DNA from: Tenacibaculum jejuense
GTDB taxonomy: Bacteria > Bacteroidota > Bacteroidia > Flavobacteriales > Flavobacteriaceae
Length of the DNA stretch: 64,000 nt
Assembly (NCBI RefSeq): GCF_900198195.1
Contig: NZ_LT899436.1
Span: 1,405,501-1,469,500, forward strand
Direction: 5' to 3'
Both the position numbers and the translations under genes were made by a program. Positions 54,861 to 63,789 of this stretch are shown here, piece by piece. Each line of letters opens with the position of its first letter. Within the stretch, counting starts at the first letter, position 1. The notes beneath the pieces are model-generated. The model did no database searches. It was not told the origin of the DNA and saw nothing but the letters and a program-made list of their open reading frames with translations.

Positions 54861-55583
54861 TTATGCTTCCATACTATGATACACTTGATTGACATCATCA
54901 TCTTCTTCGAGACGCTCTAATAATTTTTCAACATCTTCTTGTTGTTCAGCAGAAAGTTTGGTTGTTGTAGTTGGAATTCTTTCAAATTCTGAAGAAACGA
55001 TTTCTATATTATTTTCTTCTAAATATCCTTGAATGGCACCAAACTGTCCAAATGGAGCATATAACATTACACTATTATCTTCTTCATCAGTAAAAACTTC
55101 TTCCACTTCAAAATCGATCATTTCCATTTCAAATTCTTCAAGATCCATTCCTAAAGATTCCTCTTTTACTTTAAAATTCACTACATGATCGAACATAAAA
55201 ACTACAGATCCAGAAGTTCCTAAGTTTCCGTTACATTTATTAAAAGCAGCTCTTACATTTGCTACAGTTCTATTATTGTTATTTGTTGCAGTTTCTACAA
55301 CGATAGCAATTCCATGAGGAGCGTATCCTTCAAACAAAACCTCTTTATAGTTTGCAGTATCTTTATCTGAAGCTTTTTTAATGGCACGTGCTACATTATC
55401 TTTTGGCATGTTAGCAGCCTTTGCATTTTGAATAACAACACGTAAACGAGAATTGGTTTCTGGATTCGGTCCACCTTCTTTAACAGCCATTACGATATCT
55501 TTACCAATTCTAGTAAAAGTTTTCGCCATTGCTGACCAACGTTTCATTTTTCGTGCTTTTCTAAATTCAAATGCTCTTCCCAT
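54861..55583 (-). CDS. yebC: YebC/PmpR family protein (TACO1-like)
   Basis: The 240-residue cytoplasmic protein matches the YebC family: MGRAFEFRKARKMKRWSAMAKTFTRIGKDI at the start, NMPKDNVARAIKKA, EVLFEGYAPHGIAIVVE and NGNLGTSGSVVFMF. Family members were long called transcription regulators; more recent work links YebC and its mitochondrial relative TACO1 to translation of proline-rich or otherwise stalling sequences. A TACATTTG box (55611-55618, minus strand) fits a -7 element about 28 bp before the start, just after the terminator of the OmpA gene. Confidence 0.94.
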   Translation of the reverse strand: MGRAFEFRKARKMKRWSAMAKTFTRIGKDIVMAVKEGGPNPETNSRLRVVIQNAKAANMPKDNVARAIKKASDKDTANYKEVLFEGYAPHGIAIVVETATNNNNRTVANVRAAFNKCNGNLGTSGSVVFMFDHVVNFKVKEESLGMDLEEFEMEMIDFEVEEVFTDEEDNSVMLYAPFGQFGAIQGYLEENNIEIVSSEFERIPTTTTKLSAEQQEDVEKLLERLEEDDDVNQVYHSMEA

Positions 55584-55644
55584 TTCTTACTGTGATTAAT
55601 TTAATGTTAGCAAATGTAAAAAAATCAAAGTACTTATAAAAAAG

Positions 55645-55671
55645 AAACACCATCCGTTTAAGATGGTGTTT
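55645..55671 (-). terminator. Terminator of the OmpA-like gene
   Basis: AAACACCATC (55645-55654) pairs with GATGGTGTTT (55662-55671) around a 7-nt loop, with CTTTTTTAT following on the minus strand. It is 17 bp after the stop codon. Confidence 0.9.
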
Positions 55672-55687
55672 TTAGTGATTTTATTCG

Positions 55688-56875
55688 TTATTGTTTTTTT
55701 ACAAATTCGACTCTTCTGTTGTTGGCTTTTTCTTCAGGCGTTTTATTCGTATTTAATGGCTCGCTTTCACCTTTTCCAATAATGGATAAACGTGCTGCAT
55801 CTATACCTTGATCAATAATAGCTTTTTTTACAGCTTCAGCTCGGTCAGAAGATAATTTAATATTGCTTTCGTCATCACCATCATTATCAGTATGACCAAT
55901 AATATCAAACTTCCAATCTTTATTTTCATTTAAAACATTCACTACTTTATTTATGATTCCTAAAGATGATTTTTTAATGTTTGATGTTCCACTATCAAAA
56001 ATAATTCCATTAGTTACATATTTTCCATCAGCAACTATTCGCTTATACATTTGTCCGCCTCCATGAGCAATACGAATGTTTTTTATAGCTAAATAAGGAT
56101 GTTGTTTTTTTCCTTGATAATAGCACCATAAGTTTAAAGCAAAAATTTCTGGATTACTATCGAATTTAGGAATGTTAGAAATACGTTTATTATCATAGTA
56201 CATTTTAAATTTCCCCTTGTAATATGAAATAGAAATATGATGCCAATCATTCTGATTTCCTAACGGAACTCCTTCAACTTTAAAGTTTTTGTTAGATGCC
56301 CAACCTCTAGTTTTTTTAGTAGATTCATCAAAAACAACTTCAATACTCTTGTTGTAAATACGTGAATCAAAGAATATTTCATTCTCCATATGCCAAATTT
56401 TTTCATCAAAGAAGTTAGGAATTAATACATCATATTCTATTGTGAATTCATCTCCTAAATACCCAGTTTTATCAAATAAAGGTTTAATAATATTGGCATT
56501 TTCGGCAGTCAGAATAATAACTTTTTCTCCGTTTAATTTTGCTACTTCGGCATTTCCTTTAACCAAATCCCAACGAGAAGGAAATTCTCCAGTTTCTTCA
56601 AATTGTAAATCGTCGTAAAAAATTACGTTTTCACCAGGAACAAATTTGAAATTTCTCCACAAGTTAGGAGCGTCTGCTGAAATTTTTTCTGAAGAAGCTT
56701 TTTTACCTTTACTATCTTTAGTTTTACTGTTTGGGTTAATAGTTTCATCGATTTCTTTTTCTACTATTTTTTCTGCTTTTTTCTTTAGTTTTTTCCAAAA
56801 TTGTGCTTGAACGTTAATATTGAAACCGAAAAAAAAAGTACAGCAGATGATAAGAATCTTTACAATTCTGTTCAT
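55688..56875 (-). CDS. OmpA-family protein with N-terminal LamG-like domain
   Basis: The 395-residue exported protein has a signal peptide (1-24, ending VQA), a charged linker, and a beta domain of about 190 residues. That domain looks like a LamG/concanavalin-type fold (VIFYDDLQFEETGEFPSRWDL, NDWHHISISYYKGKFKMYYDNKRI). An OmpA/MotB peptidoglycan-binding domain (about 285-393) completes it, with FDIIGHTDNDGDDESNIKLSSDRAEAVKKAI and IGKGESEPL. It would hold the outer membrane to the wall. The gene has its own terminator; its 5' leader contains an inverted repeat (ATTTAATTC 56896-56904, GAATTAAAT 56915-56923). Confidence 0.9.
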   Translation of the reverse strand: MNRIVKILIICCTFFFGFNINVQAQFWKKLKKKAEKIVEKEIDETINPNSKTKDSKGKKASSEKISADAPNLWRNFKFVPGENVIFYDDLQFEETGEFPSRWDLVKGNAEVAKLNGEKVIILTAENANIIKPLFDKTGYLGDEFTIEYDVLIPNFFDEKIWHMENEIFFDSRIYNKSIEVVFDESTKKTRGWASNKNFKVEGVPLGNQNDWHHISISYYKGKFKMYYDNKRISNIPKFDSNPEIFALNLWCYYQGKKQHPYLAIKNIRIAHGGGQMYKRIVADGKYVTNGIIFDSGTSNIKKSSLGIINKVVNVLNENKDWKFDIIGHTDNDGDDESNIKLSSDRAEAVKKAIIDQGIDAARLSIIGKGESEPLNTNKTPEEKANNRRVEFVKKQ

Positions 56876-57039
56876 AGTTATTTGTTTTTAGTTGTATTTA
56901 ATTCTAGTTGAGAGGAATTAAATAAGATTATTAGATTTATTGTAATTTTAAAATAACTGTTTTGTGAATTGTGGAAGAGGTCTTTATTGAATTACAAGAG
57001 GATTGTTTTGAATTTGAAGCGATTTCTTTTGAGACGGTA

Positions 57040-57774
57040 TTATAGTTTTTTTAATGCTCGAATTAATTGTTCTTTTTTCGCTTTAGAAACAGGAAGAATA
57101 GTTTTGTTTGATAAAAGGATTTCTTCATTTTTTTTGTGAAATTTCTCTACGTATTCAATATTGATTAAGTAGCGCTGATGAATTCTTATAAAAGAATAAG
57201 GAGCTAATTTTTCATCAAAAGACTTTAAAGATTTAGAAACTACAATTTCCTCTTTATTTTTTAAGGTGAAAATCGTGTAGCTATTTTCTGATGAAGCATA
57301 AATAATTTCTTCAATAGGAACAACATGTAAATGATCAATATCTGATAAAACTATTTTCTTACTTTGAGAATTATAATTGTGTAAAAAAGTATCTAATTTT
57401 TCTTTTTGATCGTTGTTGATTTTATTTTCAATTACCTTATCAATTGCTTGGCATATTTCGTTTGGAGTGAATGGCTTTAAAATAAAATCTAAAGCACTAA
57501 ACTTAAAAGCTTGAATAGCGTATTTACTGTAAGAAGTGATAAAAATAATTTTAAAATCAGCATTAGGAAATTCCTTAAGAATGGAAAAACCTTCACCATC
57601 ATCTAAGTTGATATCTAAGAAAATAAAATCTGGTTTATATGTATTTAAAATAGAAATGCCTTTTTCTATTGAAGTGGCAGTACCCAAAACTTTAATTGAA
57701 GGAAAGTTATTTTTTATGATATCCTGTAACACATCTACAGTATTTTTGTTGTCTTCAATAATTATACAATTCAT
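57040..57774 (-). CDS. LytTR-type response regulator
   Basis: The 244-residue protein has a CheY-like receiver (1-120) with phosphoacceptor D54 (IFLDINLDDG) and the usual FKIIFITSYSKYAIQAF and KPF (lysine) motifs. A LytTR DNA-binding domain (about 140-244) follows, with HVVPIEEIIYASSENSYTIF and FIRIHQRYLINIEYVEKF. It is encoded directly after its likely kinase with a 1-bp overlap (TAATG). LytTR regulators bind imperfect direct repeats; no target was identified here. Cytoplasmic. Confidence 0.95.
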   Translation of the reverse strand: MNCIIIEDNKNTVDVLQDIIKNNFPSIKVLGTATSIEKGISILNTYKPDFIFLDINLDDGEGFSILKEFPNADFKIIFITSYSKYAIQAFKFSALDFILKPFTPNEICQAIDKVIENKINNDQKEKLDTFLHNYNSQSKKIVLSDIDHLHVVPIEEIIYASSENSYTIFTLKNKEEIVVSKSLKSFDEKLAPYSFIRIHQRYLINIEYVEKFHKKNEEILLSNKTILPVSKAKKEQLIRALKKL

Positions 57775-59597
57775 TAGTAGCTTTTCTTAGGGAATAATAA
57801 AGAAACTGTTGTACCGCTAGAATTAGATTTGATCTCTTTTTGTATGAAATAGTTATGGGTTTTGGATAAGTTTTTAATACGTTCTTCTATTACATCTGAG
57901 CTTGAATATCGTTCTAATAATTGGTTATTGCTTTTACTTTTTACTCCCTTTCCATTATCACTAACAATAACTCTTATAAAGTCATTATTATTGTGATAAC
58001 TAACAGAAACCAATCCGTTTTCTATATCTTTAATTCCATGTTGTAATGCATTTTCTATAAATGGTTGAATTAGCATAGGAGGAATTAAATATTCTGAAAT
58101 TTCATCACTACTTTCTATTGAGAACGCTACATTATTCTGAAAATTACTCTTTTGTAAATTTAAATAAGCTTGCATTGCATCAAAATCTTCTCTCACAGTA
58201 ATGAAATCTTTTGAAGTATTTTCAAACATTGAACGCATTAACTTACTGTAATTAGAAAGGTAGTTTAAAGATGTTTCTTTCTGATTTTTATAAATATAAG
58301 ATTGAATATTATTCAAAGAGTGAAATAAAAAGTGTGGATTTAATTGTGTTTGAAGAAGTTTGTTCTGTAAAAAAGCTTTTTGTAAAGATTGTTTGGTTTT
58401 TTCATTTTTGAACCATAAAAATAAAAGTGTTCCTAACAAGAAAATAGTTACAATTCCTCCAATTAAAAGATTGTTTTGATTTTTTATTTTACTTTCTTGA
58501 AGTTCATTTTTAGTATTCAATAAGTTGATTTGTTGCTCTTTTTTATCAGACTCGTATTTTTCAGTGATTTCTGTGATTTTCTCTTTTTCTTTCTTCTTAG
58601 TTAAAGAATCTTTAGTTTGATCTTTTAATTCAGAAAAATCTAGCGCTTTTTTATAATTTTTTAATCCAGTGTAAGCCTTTTTGTAATTGTTATAAATATA
58701 GCTTTTTAGAACTCCATTTGATTTGGGTAAAGCGCTATCTAAATAAGTAATTGCTTTTTGATATTCCTTTTTTAGTAAATATGTATGTGCAATATTGTTG
58801 TATGTAAGCGAAAGGTTTTTATTCGTAGTTTTTTTCTTTAAATCTAAACTTTGTTTACCGTAAAATAATCCTTTGTTGTAATTGTTTTCTACGTCGGTAT
58901 AATACAAAGAAAGATTAGAATAAATGACACCTAAAACACCATTAATATGATGTTTAATTGCTAAACTTTCAGCTTCTAAAGATGCTTTTTTAAATTTTGT
59001 ATATTTTTTGTTCTCACGATAGATATTTGCAAGATTTGAAAGTATTTGGAGCTTTAGTAGCTCGTTTTTTTCTGCTAAATCAACTACTTTTTCTAAATAA
59101 TCTTGTGCTTTTTCGTAATTTTTAAGTTGAGCATTAATAACTCCAATATTAGAGTAAGTGTTAAGAAGTAATTGCTGTTGTTGCGATTTTTCAGTTAAAG
59201 AAGCAGCTTTTACGTAAAGTTTAAGCGCTTGTTCTAAATCGCGTTTTCTATATAGTACAGTTGCTAAATTATGCCATATCTGTCCTTCTATGTGAAGGGG
59301 TGAAGATTTAGAAAGTAGCGAAGTTAGTATTGAATCTGCTTTATTAAATTCATTTCTAAAAATGTAAACGCTACTTTTTTGAATTTGGGCTTTAGTTATT
59401 AAAGTATCTAGATTTGTCTCTTTTGCGAAAGACAGTGCTTTTTCAGAATAGAAAAAGGCACTGTCTAAATTCTTTAGAAGGAAATTCTTAGATGTTTTGA
59501 TGTTGTTTTCTACCTTTTCAGATACAGTGTTTTGACCTTTTAAGCTGGTCAAGTACATAAAACAGAAAGCTAGAAAAAGTTTCCTTTTAAAATTCAT
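57774..59597 (-). CDS. LytS-type sensor histidine kinase with TPR sensor domain
   Basis: The 607-residue protein has a signal peptide (about 1-21), a periplasmic region of about eight TPR units (30-335), a coiled coil, and one transmembrane segment (378-396). The cytoplasmic kinase domain of the His_kinase type (PF06580) has phosphoacceptor H422 in QLNPHFLFHSLNN, the N box LIQPFIENALQHGI, and the G box SDNGKGV. It is typical of Bacteroidetes pairs with a LytTR regulator. Its ATG comes directly after the stop of the acyl-CoA carboxylase gene (TAAATG), so translation should be coupled. Ligand unknown. Confidence 0.93.
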   Translation of the reverse strand: MNFKRKLFLAFCFMYLTSLKGQNTVSEKVENNIKTSKNFLLKNLDSAFFYSEKALSFAKETNLDTLITKAQIQKSSVYIFRNEFNKADSILTSLLSKSSPLHIEGQIWHNLATVLYRKRDLEQALKLYVKAASLTEKSQQQQLLLNTYSNIGVINAQLKNYEKAQDYLEKVVDLAEKNELLKLQILSNLANIYRENKKYTKFKKASLEAESLAIKHHINGVLGVIYSNLSLYYTDVENNYNKGLFYGKQSLDLKKKTTNKNLSLTYNNIAHTYLLKKEYQKAITYLDSALPKSNGVLKSYIYNNYKKAYTGLKNYKKALDFSELKDQTKDSLTKKKEKEKITEITEKYESDKKEQQINLLNTKNELQESKIKNQNNLLIGGIVTIFLLGTLLFLWFKNEKTKQSLQKAFLQNKLLQTQLNPHFLFHSLNNIQSYIYKNQKETSLNYLSNYSKLMRSMFENTSKDFITVREDFDAMQAYLNLQKSNFQNNVAFSIESSDEISEYLIPPMLIQPFIENALQHGIKDIENGLVSVSYHNNNDFIRVIVSDNGKGVKSKSNNQLLERYSSSDVIEERIKNLSKTHNYFIQKEIKSNSSGTTVSLLFPKKSY

Positions 59598-61241
59598 TTA
59601 TACTTGAATTACACCTAAGTTAAAAGGTTTTTCAATTGGAGCATGATTAGCGGCTTCAATTCCCATTGAAACCCATTTTCTCGTGTCTAATGGATTAATA
59701 ACTCCGTCTGTCCAAATTCTTGCCGCAGCGTAGTAAGGAGAGATTTGTTCGTCGTATCTAGATTTTATTTTATTAAATAATTCTGCTTCTTTTTCCTTCG
59801 TAATTTCTTCACCTTTTTTCTTTAAAGCAGCTGTTTCTATTTGTAATAAAACTTTTGCAGCTGAAGCTCCACTCATCACGGCTAACTCTGCACTTGGCCA
59901 AGCTGCGATTAATCTTGGATCGTAAGCTTTTCCGCACATGGCATAGTTTCCAGCACCATATGAATTTCCTATTACAATAGTAAACTTAGGAACAACCGAA
60001 TTACTTACGGCGTTTACCATTTTTGCCCCGTCTTTAATAATTCCTCCGTGTTCAGATTTACTTCCTACCATAAATCCAGTTACATCTTGTAAGAAAACTA
60101 AAGGAATTTTCTTTTGATTACAGTTCGCTATAAAACGAGTCGCTTTATCCGCAGAATCAGAGTAAATTACTCCACCAAATTGCATTTCGCTTGGTTTAGT
60201 TTTAGCTCCTTTTGACTTTACAATCTTTCGTTGATTTGCTACAATTCCAACAGCCCAACCATCAATTCTTGCATAACCTGTAATTATTGTTTGTCCGTAA
60301 CCAGCTTTATATTCATCAAATTCAGAATCATCAACTAAACGCTCTATGATTTCCATCATATCGTATTGCTCATTACGAGCTTTTGGTAAAATTCCAAAGA
60401 TTTCATTTTCATCTTTTGCAGGTGCTTTGCTTTCAGTTCTGTTGTATCCAGCTTTTTCAAAATCACCAATTTTATCCATTACATTTTTGATTCTATCTAA
60501 AGCATCTTTATCATCTTTAGCTTTATAATCAGTAACTCCAGAAATCTCACAATGTGTAGTTGCTCCACCTAAAGTTTCGTTATCAATTGCTTCACCAATA
60601 GCGGCTTTCACTAAATAGCTTCCTGCTAAGAAAATACTTCCTGTTTTGTCTACAATTAAAGCTTCATCACTCATAATTGGTAAATAAGCACCACCAGCAA
60701 CACAGCTTCCCATAACAGCAGCAATTTGAGTAATTCCCATGCTACTCATTACAGCATTATTTCTAAAAATTCTTCCGAAATGTTCTTTGTCAGGAAAAAT
60801 CTCATCTTGCATTGGTAAATACACACCAGCAGAATCCACTAAGTAAATAATTGGTAATCTATTTTCTATTGCGATTTCTTGAGCTCTTAAATTTTTCTTT
60901 CCAGTGATAGGAAACCAAGCTCCAGCTTTTACGGTCGCATCATTTGCTACAACGATACATTGTTTACCTTTTACATAACCAATTTTAATAACTACACCTC
61001 CCGAAGGACATCCACCGTGTTCGGCATACATTCCTTCTCCAGCGAAAGCACCAATTTCTATGCTGTCTGTATCGTCATCTAATAAATATTCAATTCGTTC
61101 ACGGGCAGTTAACTTTCCTTTTTCGTGGTGTTTTTGAATTCTTTTTTCACCACCACCTAATTTAACTTTAGCTAATCGTTGTCTTAGGTCCGATGCTAAT
61201 AGTTTATTATGATCTTCGTTTTTATTGAAGTTAATATCCAT
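59598..61241 (-). CDS. Acyl-CoA carboxylase beta subunit (methylcrotonyl-CoA carboxylase-like)
   Basis: The 547-residue carboxyltransferase transfers CO2 from biotin to an acyl-CoA. Segments typical of the methylcrotonyl/propionyl-CoA carboxylase beta family are visible: GKLTARERIEYLLD, SGGVVIKIGYVKG, PDKEHFGRIFRNNAVMSSMGITQIAAVMGSCVAGGAYLPIMSDE, and FLQDVTGFMVGSKSEHGGIIKDGAKMV. The resemblance is closest to MccB, whose substrate is methylcrotonyl-CoA in leucine breakdown. The biotin-carrying alpha subunit is not in the window. The gene is followed directly by the LytS-like kinase (no gap), an unusual partner for a catabolic enzyme. Confidence 0.9.
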   Translation of the reverse strand: MDINFNKNEDHNKLLASDLRQRLAKVKLGGGEKRIQKHHEKGKLTARERIEYLLDDDTDSIEIGAFAGEGMYAEHGGCPSGGVVIKIGYVKGKQCIVVANDATVKAGAWFPITGKKNLRAQEIAIENRLPIIYLVDSAGVYLPMQDEIFPDKEHFGRIFRNNAVMSSMGITQIAAVMGSCVAGGAYLPIMSDEALIVDKTGSIFLAGSYLVKAAIGEAIDNETLGGATTHCEISGVTDYKAKDDKDALDRIKNVMDKIGDFEKAGYNRTESKAPAKDENEIFGILPKARNEQYDMMEIIERLVDDSEFDEYKAGYGQTIITGYARIDGWAVGIVANQRKIVKSKGAKTKPSEMQFGGVIYSDSADKATRFIANCNQKKIPLVFLQDVTGFMVGSKSEHGGIIKDGAKMVNAVSNSVVPKFTIVIGNSYGAGNYAMCGKAYDPRLIAAWPSAELAVMSGASAAKVLLQIETAALKKKGEEITKEKEAELFNKIKSRYDEQISPYYAAARIWTDGVINPLDTRKWVSMGIEAANHAPIEKPFNLGVIQV

Positions 61242-61449
61242 AAAGTAGTCTGTTTGTTTTGTGATTGCTAAAATAACAAAATCAATGCAGATTTTTAAAC
61301 CTTATTAGTTACTAGATTAAGGTTGATTTATTCTATGAAATAACGAATACTGATAAAATATGAAGCGAAATTTAATTCGTATCGTACGAATAATGATTAC
61401 TTAAGAAAGAAAGGAGTAAATTATTTTAATTTCGTTTAAAAATAGAAAT

Positions 61450-62172
61450 ATGAGATATATTAAGTTATTGCTCCTTGTTATTGTTGTGGGGTGTAGCAGT
61501 ACTAAAGAATTAAAAGGTTATTTTGAGAATCTAGAAGAATCAAGTGAGTTTAGTCCTAGTTCATATTCAATTCATATTAAAAACTCAAAGGAGGAAAGTA
61601 GTTTTGACAGAAAGGGAAATTTTAAACTTAAATATCCAAAAGAAGGAGGAACTATAGTTGTGAAAACAGATGAAAATTATCCTGTTTTAGAAAAAGTAAT
61701 TCCTAGAGATGCAAAAGAAGTAATTATTTTAGTTGATGATGTTAGAGAAATGATGAGTTTTGTTAACAAAGAAGAAAATTTTGATAGCAAATACGAGAAA
61801 GCATTAGAAAAGTTTAAATTAATTATAGTTGTACCAGATCAGTATGCTATTTATCCAGGTTGTGAGAATGTAGGAGAGTCAAAGTATCAAAAATGTTTTC
61901 AGAGAAAAATAAACAAGCACGTAGTAAGAAAGTTTAATGCCGGAATAGCTAATGAAATTGGTTTGCCAGAAGGAGTAAAAAGACTATTAGTAGTTTTTGA
62001 GATTAATAAATTAGGTAAAATTGATATTATTTCAATAAAAGCACCACACCCTAGATTAAAAAAAGAGGTAGAACGCATTGTTAAGATATTGCCAGTTATG
62101 AAACCTGGAGAGAAAAGAAATAAGCCTATAAAATTAAGATATGCTTTACCAATTACATTTAGAGTACAGTAA
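61450..62172 (+). CDS. Lipoprotein with TonB C-terminal-like domain
   Basis: The 240-residue product has a lipoprotein signal (lipobox VVGC, C15), a middle domain (about 20-130), and a C-terminal TonB-like domain (about 135-240). The last has the Bacteroidetes hallmark YPGCENVG...KCFQRKINKHVVRKF, LLVVFEINKLGKIDIISIKAPHPRLKKEVERIVKILPVMKPGEKRNKPIKLRYALPITF. TonB-C domains contact outer-membrane receptors, but this one is on a lipoprotein with no transmembrane anchor, so it is not a classical TonB. The gene is monocistronic, with a terminator after it. A 17-bp palindrome lies 59 bp upstream of the start. Confidence 0.82.
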   Translation: MRYIKLLLLVIVVGCSSTKELKGYFENLEESSEFSPSSYSIHIKNSKEESSFDRKGNFKLKYPKEGGTIVVKTDENYPVLEKVIPRDAKEVIILVDDVREMMSFVNKEENFDSKYEKALEKFKLIIVVPDQYAIYPGCENVGESKYQKCFQRKINKHVVRKFNAGIANEIGLPEGVKRLLVVFEINKLGKIDIISIKAPHPRLKKEVERIVKILPVMKPGEKRNKPIKLRYALPITFRVQ

Positions 62173-62175
62173 TGT

Positions 62176-62216
62176 AAAAGTGCAATAATACTAACTGTAT
62201 ATTTGCACTTTTTTTA
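62176..62216. terminator. Terminator between convergent genes at 62.2 kb
   Basis: AAAAGTGCAA (62176-62185) pairs with TTGCACTTTT (62203-62212), with further possible pairs in the loop, followed by Ts. It lies between the TonB-C lipoprotein gene and the regulator gene. Confidence 0.82.
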
Positions 62217-62234
62217 TTAGTTTTAGATTGTATT

Positions 62235-63719
62235 TTAATTATAAGAATTAATAATATCTTTTACTGAATTCTCTATTTCTTTATATCTAGCTCTTTTTTC
62301 TAAAATCCATGGTTCTGAAACACGATCAGTACAATCTTTTACAGCACATGACTCACAAGTAACACCTACCAATTGTTTTTCAAAAGTGTCTTCTTTTAAA
62401 AAGTTTACTTTTCTTTTTAAATGTGGAGATAATAGCATACCGATACTGATACTTCTATAGATGTCTTTTTTGAACGGATCTTTGTTAGCAGAAGACAATA
62501 CTAAATATTCGTTATTTGAATTTTGGTATGAAGAAATCTGAATTCCTGATGCAGATTTCTGTTGATCTGAAGTGATAAAGTTTTGAATGGTTTTCAAGGA
62601 AACCCATCTTCTACAATAGTGTTCTTGATTTCTATTTGCGTGTGGTGATTGCTGTTGTGTAATATGTAATTCTTTACTTAAACGATATTTCGGAGCACCT
62701 TTTTTATAAGTGAATCGTAAAAAGAATAGGTTTTTAATATTAAAAGCTTTTGGTAAAATATTAGTTAAACGCTGATAAAAAGTCTCGTCTGAACAATTAT
62801 AACTTTTAATGATTTTATGTAATCGTAGCGGATTCCAATCTTCTTTATCGAATAATTCTTTTAATTGCTGAATTAATTTTTTCTTTGGAATAATTAATGC
62901 TCCAGCAAAATAGGAAGCAATAAAATTATTTAAAACCTGATCGAAACTTTCAAATTTTATCCAAGGAAAAGTATACAAACGATCTTCAATTTTTAAAAAG
63001 TTATAGGCAATTTCTTTGGCAAGAATAAAAGTTCTTTGAGCTTCAGAAATTTCATTAGTTAATAAAAGAGTATTCTTTTTAGGAATGTATATGTTACGTA
63101 AATCTGTTAAGTTTTTATGTTTAGATAACTCTTCGGTATCTATTTTATAATTGAATTCTTCTTTTAAAACTTCTTCTAAATCTGCAGAAGTAATTTCTTT
63201 AGTTAAATCTATATGGTACGACTTTGCAAATTTCTCAACACTATCTTCAATATCTTCAAAATAATTGTTGTGTGCTTCTTGGTAAGAGCGTAAAGATGCT
63301 AAGAAGAAACTTTCCCGGGTTAAGTTATAATTCTGAGATATCTTAATTATTGTACTAATAAAAGCATTCACTTTAGCAGGAGCGTTAGCAACAATATCTA
63401 TCAAGTTATTTTCTTGAATACCGAATAAGTCTAATGGAATTTCTTTTAAAATTTTAGACTGTAAAATTTCTCCAATAGGAGCTAAGTTTTTATCAAGCTT
63501 TAAAGAAACCAAATGATCATAAGGAACTTCTAAACTATCCGAAAGAATTGCAATCTTATCTGTTTTAGGATATTTTTTCCCTTTCTCTATTTCATTTAAA
63601 TACGATTTAGATAAACCTGTAAGTTTAGCCAAGCCAAATAATGAAAGGTTTTTCTCTGTTCGTATTTGCTTCAGTTTTAGCCCAAAAATTAGGCGAATAT
63701 ATTCGTCTTCTATGATCAT
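62235..63719 (-). CDS. ScfR/RamB-type transcriptional regulator (XRE HTH + IrrE-like domain)
   Basis: The 494-residue regulator has an XRE helix-turn-helix (12-66, LKLKQIRTEKNLSLFGLAKLTGLSKSYLNEIEKGKKYP). Next is an ImmA/IrrE-like domain (about 170-290) in which the metal motif HExxH is replaced by KEIAYNF (235-241), so it is not a working protease. The C-terminal part is like PF09856 (DUF2083), with a Cys cluster C455, C458, C463 (CESCAVKDC). This layout defines the short-chain fatty acyl regulators (ScfR), including RamB of Corynebacterium, which represses aceA and aceB and senses acetate metabolism. Here the gene is divergent from aceB, which supports the same kind of role. The matching operator sites are listed separately. 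Confidence 0.92.
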   Translation of the reverse strand: MIIEDEYIRLIFGLKLKQIRTEKNLSLFGLAKLTGLSKSYLNEIEKGKKYPKTDKIAILSDSLEVPYDHLVSLKLDKNLAPIGEILQSKILKEIPLDLFGIQENNLIDIVANAPAKVNAFISTIIKISQNYNLTRESFFLASLRSYQEAHNNYFEDIEDSVEKFAKSYHIDLTKEITSADLEEVLKEEFNYKIDTEELSKHKNLTDLRNIYIPKKNTLLLTNEISEAQRTFILAKEIAYNFLKIEDRLYTFPWIKFESFDQVLNNFIASYFAGALIIPKKKLIQQLKELFDKEDWNPLRLHKIIKSYNCSDETFYQRLTNILPKAFNIKNLFFLRFTYKKGAPKYRLSKELHITQQQSPHANRNQEHYCRRWVSLKTIQNFITSDQQKSASGIQISSYQNSNNEYLVLSSANKDPFKKDIYRSISIGMLLSPHLKRKVNFLKEDTFEKQLVGVTCESCAVKDCTDRVSEPWILEKRARYKEIENSVKDIINSYN

Positions 63720-63724
63720 AAAAT

Positions 63725-63732
63725 CAAATGTA
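63725..63732 (-). promoter_or_regulatory. -7 element of the regulator gene promoter
   Basis: TACATTTG on the minus strand matches TAnnTTTG, just before the regulator's start codon (63719). No consensus -33 TTTG was seen. Confidence 0.5.
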
Positions 63733-63740
63733 AAAAATAA

Positions 63741-63747
63741 AGCGAAC
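63741..63747. promoter_or_regulatory. Operator half-site AGCGAAC near the regulator promoter
   Basis: This is one half of the palindrome at 63776-63789, repeated 35 bp away, in the space just upstream of the regulator's own -7 element. It suggests autoregulation. Confidence 0.55.
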
Positions 63748-63775
63748 TTATAAAAATTAAAATTTTTTAAAATTT

Positions 63776-63789
63776 AGCGAACGTTCGCT
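63776..63789. promoter_or_regulatory. Palindromic operator AGCGAACGTTCGCT between the regulator and aceB
   Basis: A perfect 14-bp palindrome (its reverse complement is identical), GC-rich against an AT-rich background. It abuts the TTG (63789-63791) of the proposed aceB promoter. The likely reader is the ScfR-type regulator encoded divergently. Confidence 0.7.

Noticed and set aside
62235..63719. HTH plus ImmA/IrrE-like layout taken as a toxin-antitoxin or phage regulator.
   Set aside because: The protease motif is lost, the C-terminal cysteine domain matches the ScfR/RamB type, and the neighbour is aceB, not a toxin or integrase.
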